Source of the DNA: an archaeon
GTDB taxonomy: Archaea; Micrarchaeota; Micrarchaeia; Anstonellales; Bilamarchaeaceae
Direction of reading: 5' to 3'
Assembly: GCA_020052325.1 (NCBI GenBank)
Contig: JAGVPF010000160.1
Span: forward strand, 1 to 7,664
DNA: 7,664 bases
In this document: piece after piece, positions 5,605-7,664 of the stretch
Layout: each line of letters starts with the position of its first letter
How positions within the stretch are numbered: the stretch's first letter is position 1
Position numbers and translations under genes: made by a program
Notes under the pieces: generated by a model
The model's input: the letters and a program-made list of their open reading frames with translations, nothing else
Database searches by the model: none
What the model was told of the DNA's origin: nothing

Positions 5605-6633
5605 ATGACAACACACCTGCAAGATGCCCCTCCCGACATGCACCTGGTCCCGGACATTTTCGCCCCCGCCGTCCCAAAGAAAGCCAGCCGCGACGGATTC
5701 GGAAAGGCGCTCCTAGCGCTTGGCGAAAAAGACCCGAACGTCTGGGCGCTGACAGCCGACGTCTCGGAATCCACGCGCACCCACTGGTTTGCCGAGAAAT
5801 TTCCCGGGCGCTTCGTGCAGGTCGGCGTCGCCGAGCAGAACCTCGCCGGCGTCGCAGCAGGGATAGCCGCCTGCGGGAAAAAGGCGTTCATATCCGCGTT
5901 TGCGGCATTCTCGCCCGGGCGCAATTTCGACCAGATACGCGTCTCGGTATGCTACAACAACTCCGATGTCAAGATTCACGCTTCGCATGCCGGGCTTTCA
6001 GTCGGCCCTGACGGCGCGTCGCACCAGATTCTTGAGGACATCGCCATGATGCGCGCGCTCCCGAACATGACCGTGCTCGTCCCCTGCGACATGGAGCAGG
6101 CCAAGAAGGCGACGCTCGCAGCCGCAAAACTCACGACGCCCGCATACATCCGCACATCCCGCGAAAACTCGCCGGTCTTCACGACCCCCCAAACCCCGTT
6201 CGAGATTGGGAAGGCGAACGTTTACCGCGATGGGAAGGACGTGGCGATATTCGCGTGCGGCCTCCAAGTCTACGAAGCCATCAAAGCCGCAGAAGAGCTG
6301 AAGAAGAAGGGAATCGACGCCGCGGTCATAGACATGCATTCGATAAAGCCAATCGACACCCAAACCATCATCCAATACGCGAAGAAGTGCGGCGTCCTGG
6401 TTTCAGCCGAAGACCACCAAATCAACGGCGGCCTTGGGAGCGCGATTGCGGAGGTGCTGTGCGAACCGCAGTCGGTCGCCAGCATCCAGCATCCTACCAC
6501 GCTCGTGCGTGTAGGAATGAAGGACCGCTTCGGCGAATCCGGCAACTGCGCCGAGCTCTACAAGAAATACGGCATCGATGCGGCGGGCATAATGAAGGCC
6601 GTGGAAGAAATCCTCAAGAAAAAACCTGAATAA
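5605..6633 (+). CDS. Transketolase, C-terminal (pyrimidine-binding plus C-terminal domain) subunit
   Basis: 342 aa partner of the preceding subunit; the active enzyme is formed from both. The pyrimidine domain shows VGVAEQNLAGVAAGIA (73-88), where Glu77 is the residue that activates the thiamine ring. IHASHAGLSVGPDGASHQ (124-141) carries substrate-site His residues, and the RTSRE segment lies near 184. The last third (about 215-335) is the transketolase C-terminal domain with AEDHQINGGLGSAIAE. The ATG lies immediately after the stop of the first subunit (no gap). A second in-frame ATG at codon 12 (5638) would remove a Pro-rich lead of 11 residues and is closer to the usual family length; both starts are possible. 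All catalytic residues expected in this half are present. Confidence 0.95.
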   Translation: MTTHLQDAPPDMHLVPDIFAPAVPKKASRDGFGKALLALGEKDPNVWALTADVSESTRTHWFAEKFPGRFVQVGVAEQNLAGVAAGIAACGKKAFISAFAAFSPGRNFDQIRVSVCYNNSDVKIHASHAGLSVGPDGASHQILEDIAMMRALPNMTVLVPCDMEQAKKATLAAAKLTTPAYIRTSRENSPVFTTPQTPFEIGKANVYRDGKDVAIFACGLQVYEAIKAAEELKKKGIDAAVIDMHSIKPIDTQTIIQYAKKCGVLVSAEDHQINGGLGSAIAEVLCEPQSVASIQHPTTLVRVGMKDRFGESGNCAELYKKYGIDAAGIMKAVEEILKKKPE

Positions 6634-6646
6634 CTGAGACCGGGGG

Positions 6647-6964
6647 ATGTGGATGACAAACCAGGCCATTATCGAATGCATCCGATTATGCGAACCGCTC
6701 AAGATTGCGTTCTTTGCCGGCGGCGTGATTAATTTTGCGGCTTCAGCCATTGTCGGCTTCCTAGCACGGAGGGGAAGCACTGGCGCGGCGAAGAAAAGCA
6801 ACGTGCTCCTGCTCGTTACATACCTCCTGATTGCCATGGGCTTCGTCCTGATATCAATATCCCTGTTTCTCGTCCCCTACATCGTCGCGTTCATCGTGAC
6901 CGGAAGCTTTACGGTGACGAATTTCACGTGCAATGCCTGCGGCGGCTCGATAGCCGGCAAGTAA
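6647..6964 (+). CDS. Small two-helix membrane protein with cysteine-bearing ends
   Basis: 105 aa from ATG 6647. The third codon is also ATG (6653) and lies just behind GGGGGA, so a 103-aa form is equally likely. Predicted helices span about 18-40 and 52-76, possibly running on to 84 after Pro77. The loop between them is basic (RRGSTGAAKKS), which by the positive-inside rule puts it in the cytoplasm and both ends outside. Cys11 and Cys15 lie before helix 1, and a C-x-x-C (95-98, TCNACGG) lies in the short tail. The gene starts 13-19 bases after the transketolase stop, so it is probably the distal gene of that operon. I recognise no family. It resembles the next gene in design. Confidence 0.65.
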   Translation: MWMTNQAIIECIRLCEPLKIAFFAGGVINFAASAIVGFLARRGSTGAAKKSNVLLLVTYLLIAMGFVLISISLFLVPYIVAFIVTGSFTVTNFTCNACGGSIAGK

Positions 6965-6999
6965 CCCCGTCCTTCCGGCGCGGCAACCGGCATCCCGCC

Positions 7000-7011
7000 T
7001 ATTATTTAGTT
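7000..7011 (+). promoter_or_regulatory. Possible TATA-type promoter upstream of the second small membrane protein
   Basis: TATTATTTAGTT stands out in a GC-rich setting within the 120-base gap between the two membrane-protein genes. The expected start site would be near 7030, upstream of the 10-codon reading frame at 7047 and of the gene at 7085. Weak match to a consensus box. Confidence 0.35.
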
Positions 7012-7084
7012 ATCTCCAATCATTTACCAGTCAGCGGGTGCGAATCATGAAGGCCGTCGAAGATGCGCATAAGAAGTGACCGCC

Positions 7085-7483
7085 ATGGCGATTGAAACAC
7101 TGCACGTCGATTATTTCCCGCTTTGCAGCAACACGAGGACGTTCATCGGCGCCTTCACCATGATTTGCATCATTGTCAGCGTTCTGCTCTTCATCGCCAA
7201 CTACGTCATAACCAGCCGCAAGCCGAAAACGTCAAAGAAATCGCTCCTGTGGCTTGCGGGCATTGCTGTGTTCGCCCTTGGCGTCCTGTCAATCATAATC
7301 TACATCGCCCTGCCATCCCTCGTTTCCGCACTTCGAGGCCCGGATTATTTCCCTGCCGACCCCTGTGACCCGTATTATAGTCCGGCGTATTCCCCGTCCG
7401 AACCGCCCCCCTTCTGCGGCGAATACTGCCGCAACCAGAGCATTAAGCCGGCTTCGGAGAACTGCACCTGCCTGAGGTACTGA
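7085..7483 (+). CDS. Small two-helix membrane protein with Cys/Pro/Tyr-rich C-terminal tail
   Basis: 132 aa. The ATG at 7085 is preferred because GTGA sits five bases before it, a usual archaeal ribosome-binding site. The GTG inside that motif (7076) would add only three residues. Helices lie at about 20-42 and 54-77, with a basic loop between (SRKPKTSKKS) that should be cytoplasmic. The outside tail (about 84-132) is rich in Pro and Tyr (DYFPADPCDPYYSP, then SPSEPPPF) and holds five Cys at 94, 111, 115, 127 and 129, plus Cys14 before helix 1. Such a tail suggests disulfides on the cell surface. Helix order, the loop ending KKS and the Pro that closes helix 2 match the preceding membrane protein. 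No known family; function unknown. Confidence 0.7.
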   Translation: MAIETLHVDYFPLCSNTRTFIGAFTMICIIVSVLLFIANYVITSRKPKTSKKSLLWLAGIAVFALGVLSIIIYIALPSLVSALRGPDYFPADPCDPYYSPAYSPSEPPPFCGEYCRNQSIKPASENCTCLRY

Positions 7484-7509
7484 ATCTCATTCTGGCGCCC
7501 CGCCCCCCC

Positions 7510-7517
7510 TTTAAATA
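7510..7517 (+). promoter_or_regulatory. Strong TATA box before the TatA/B-like gene
   Basis: TTTAAATA is close to the archaeal consensus and is centred about 26 bases before the ATG at 7540, so the message should be leaderless. It is preceded by a C-rich run and follows the stop of the membrane-protein gene by about 26 bases, marking a new transcription unit. Confidence 0.6.
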
Positions 7518-7539
7518 ATTTCCTTCGGGATATCCATTG

Positions 7540-7664
7540 ATGGCCTTGATTCTCCTCTATGGCATTTTCGGCCTCGGCCTTTCGGAGATAGTACTAGTTC
7601 TTGTCGTTATACTCCTGCTTATCGGAAAGACTGAGGCTTCCAAGGTAAAAGTCGCATTTAAAAG
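7540..7664 (+). CDS. TatA/TatB-like membrane protein, partial (5' part only)
   Basis: The first 41 codons are visible and the frame is open to the edge. The sequence has the short N-out helix of twin-arginine translocation TatA/TatB proteins: FGLGLSEIVLVLVVILLLIG (10-29), with the G-x-x-E spacing (Gly13, Glu16) and a helix of about 14 residues after it. The usual hinge after the helix (G-P-x-K/R-L-P) is not present: Gly29 is followed by KTEASKVKVAFK, which is basic and could begin an amphipathic helix. In the family this protein forms the pore or adaptor that moves folded proteins across the membrane. The assignment is tentative because only the N-terminus is seen. A TTG codon directly before the ATG is in frame, but the TATA spacing favours the ATG. 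Confidence 0.5.
   Translation, partial: MALILLYGIFGLGLSEIVLVLVVILLLIGKTEASKVKVAFK

Noticed and set aside
5187..5924. Minus-strand open frame of 245 codons spanning both transketolase genes
   Set aside because: Shadow of the conserved plus-strand genes, low-complexity Ser/Pro/Ala-rich product, no start signals.
1..7664. tRNA, rRNA, CRISPR, insertion sequence or integrase genes
   Set aside because: No cloverleaf-like element, ribosomal RNA segment, regularly spaced repeat or transposase/integrase-like protein was recognised on either strand.

Overview
The window looks like part of an archaeal genome. Several starts are preceded at about 25-29 bases by an AT-rich TATA-type box (TTATAATC, TAATAAATATAAA, TTTAAATA), which suggests leaderless transcripts. 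Transketolase is split into two adjacent genes, and an AbrB-type regulator and an archaeal/bacterial-size AdoMet decarboxylase are present. Coding DNA is GC-rich and tightly packed, while promoters are sharply AT-rich. Small Cys-rich secreted or membrane proteins would fit a DPANN-type archaeon, for example a Micrarchaeota relative, but that placement is only an inference.

Layout, minus-strand half (1-3940): (i) a Cys-rich secreted protein running off the left edge (333 to 1); (ii) a divergent S-adenosylmethionine decarboxylase (speD-like, 860 to 429) with its own promoter and a T-rich end; (iii) a four-gene operon transcribed leftward: an AbrB-type DNA-binding protein (3883 to 3668), then an SsuA/TauA/NMT1-type substrate-binding protein, an ATPase and a permease. 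Each junction overlaps (4, 4 and 17 bases), so translation is probably coupled. Between the permease and speD lies a 59-base inverted repeat.

A divergent intergenic region (3884-4124) separates the two halves. It carries the regulator's TATA box, three TTGGT half-sites one helical turn apart directly upstream of that box, a GC hairpin followed by five Ts, and a second TATA box facing the plus-strand genes.

Plus-strand half (4125-7664): a ribulose-phosphate 3-epimerase-like protein and the two transketolase subunits sit with 1 and 0 bases between them. This is a compact non-oxidative pentose phosphate module that would make pentose phosphates from glycolytic sugars. Two small two-helix membrane proteins of similar design with cysteine-bearing tails follow. 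At the right edge, behind a strong TATA box, begins a TatA/TatB-like membrane protein.

No rRNA, tRNA, CRISPR array, transposase or phage gene was seen. Most of the window is recognisable metabolism and transport. The most unusual points are the altered active site of the epimerase-like protein, the altered processing site of the SpeD-like protein, the putative AbrB operator, and the cysteine-rich surface proteins.
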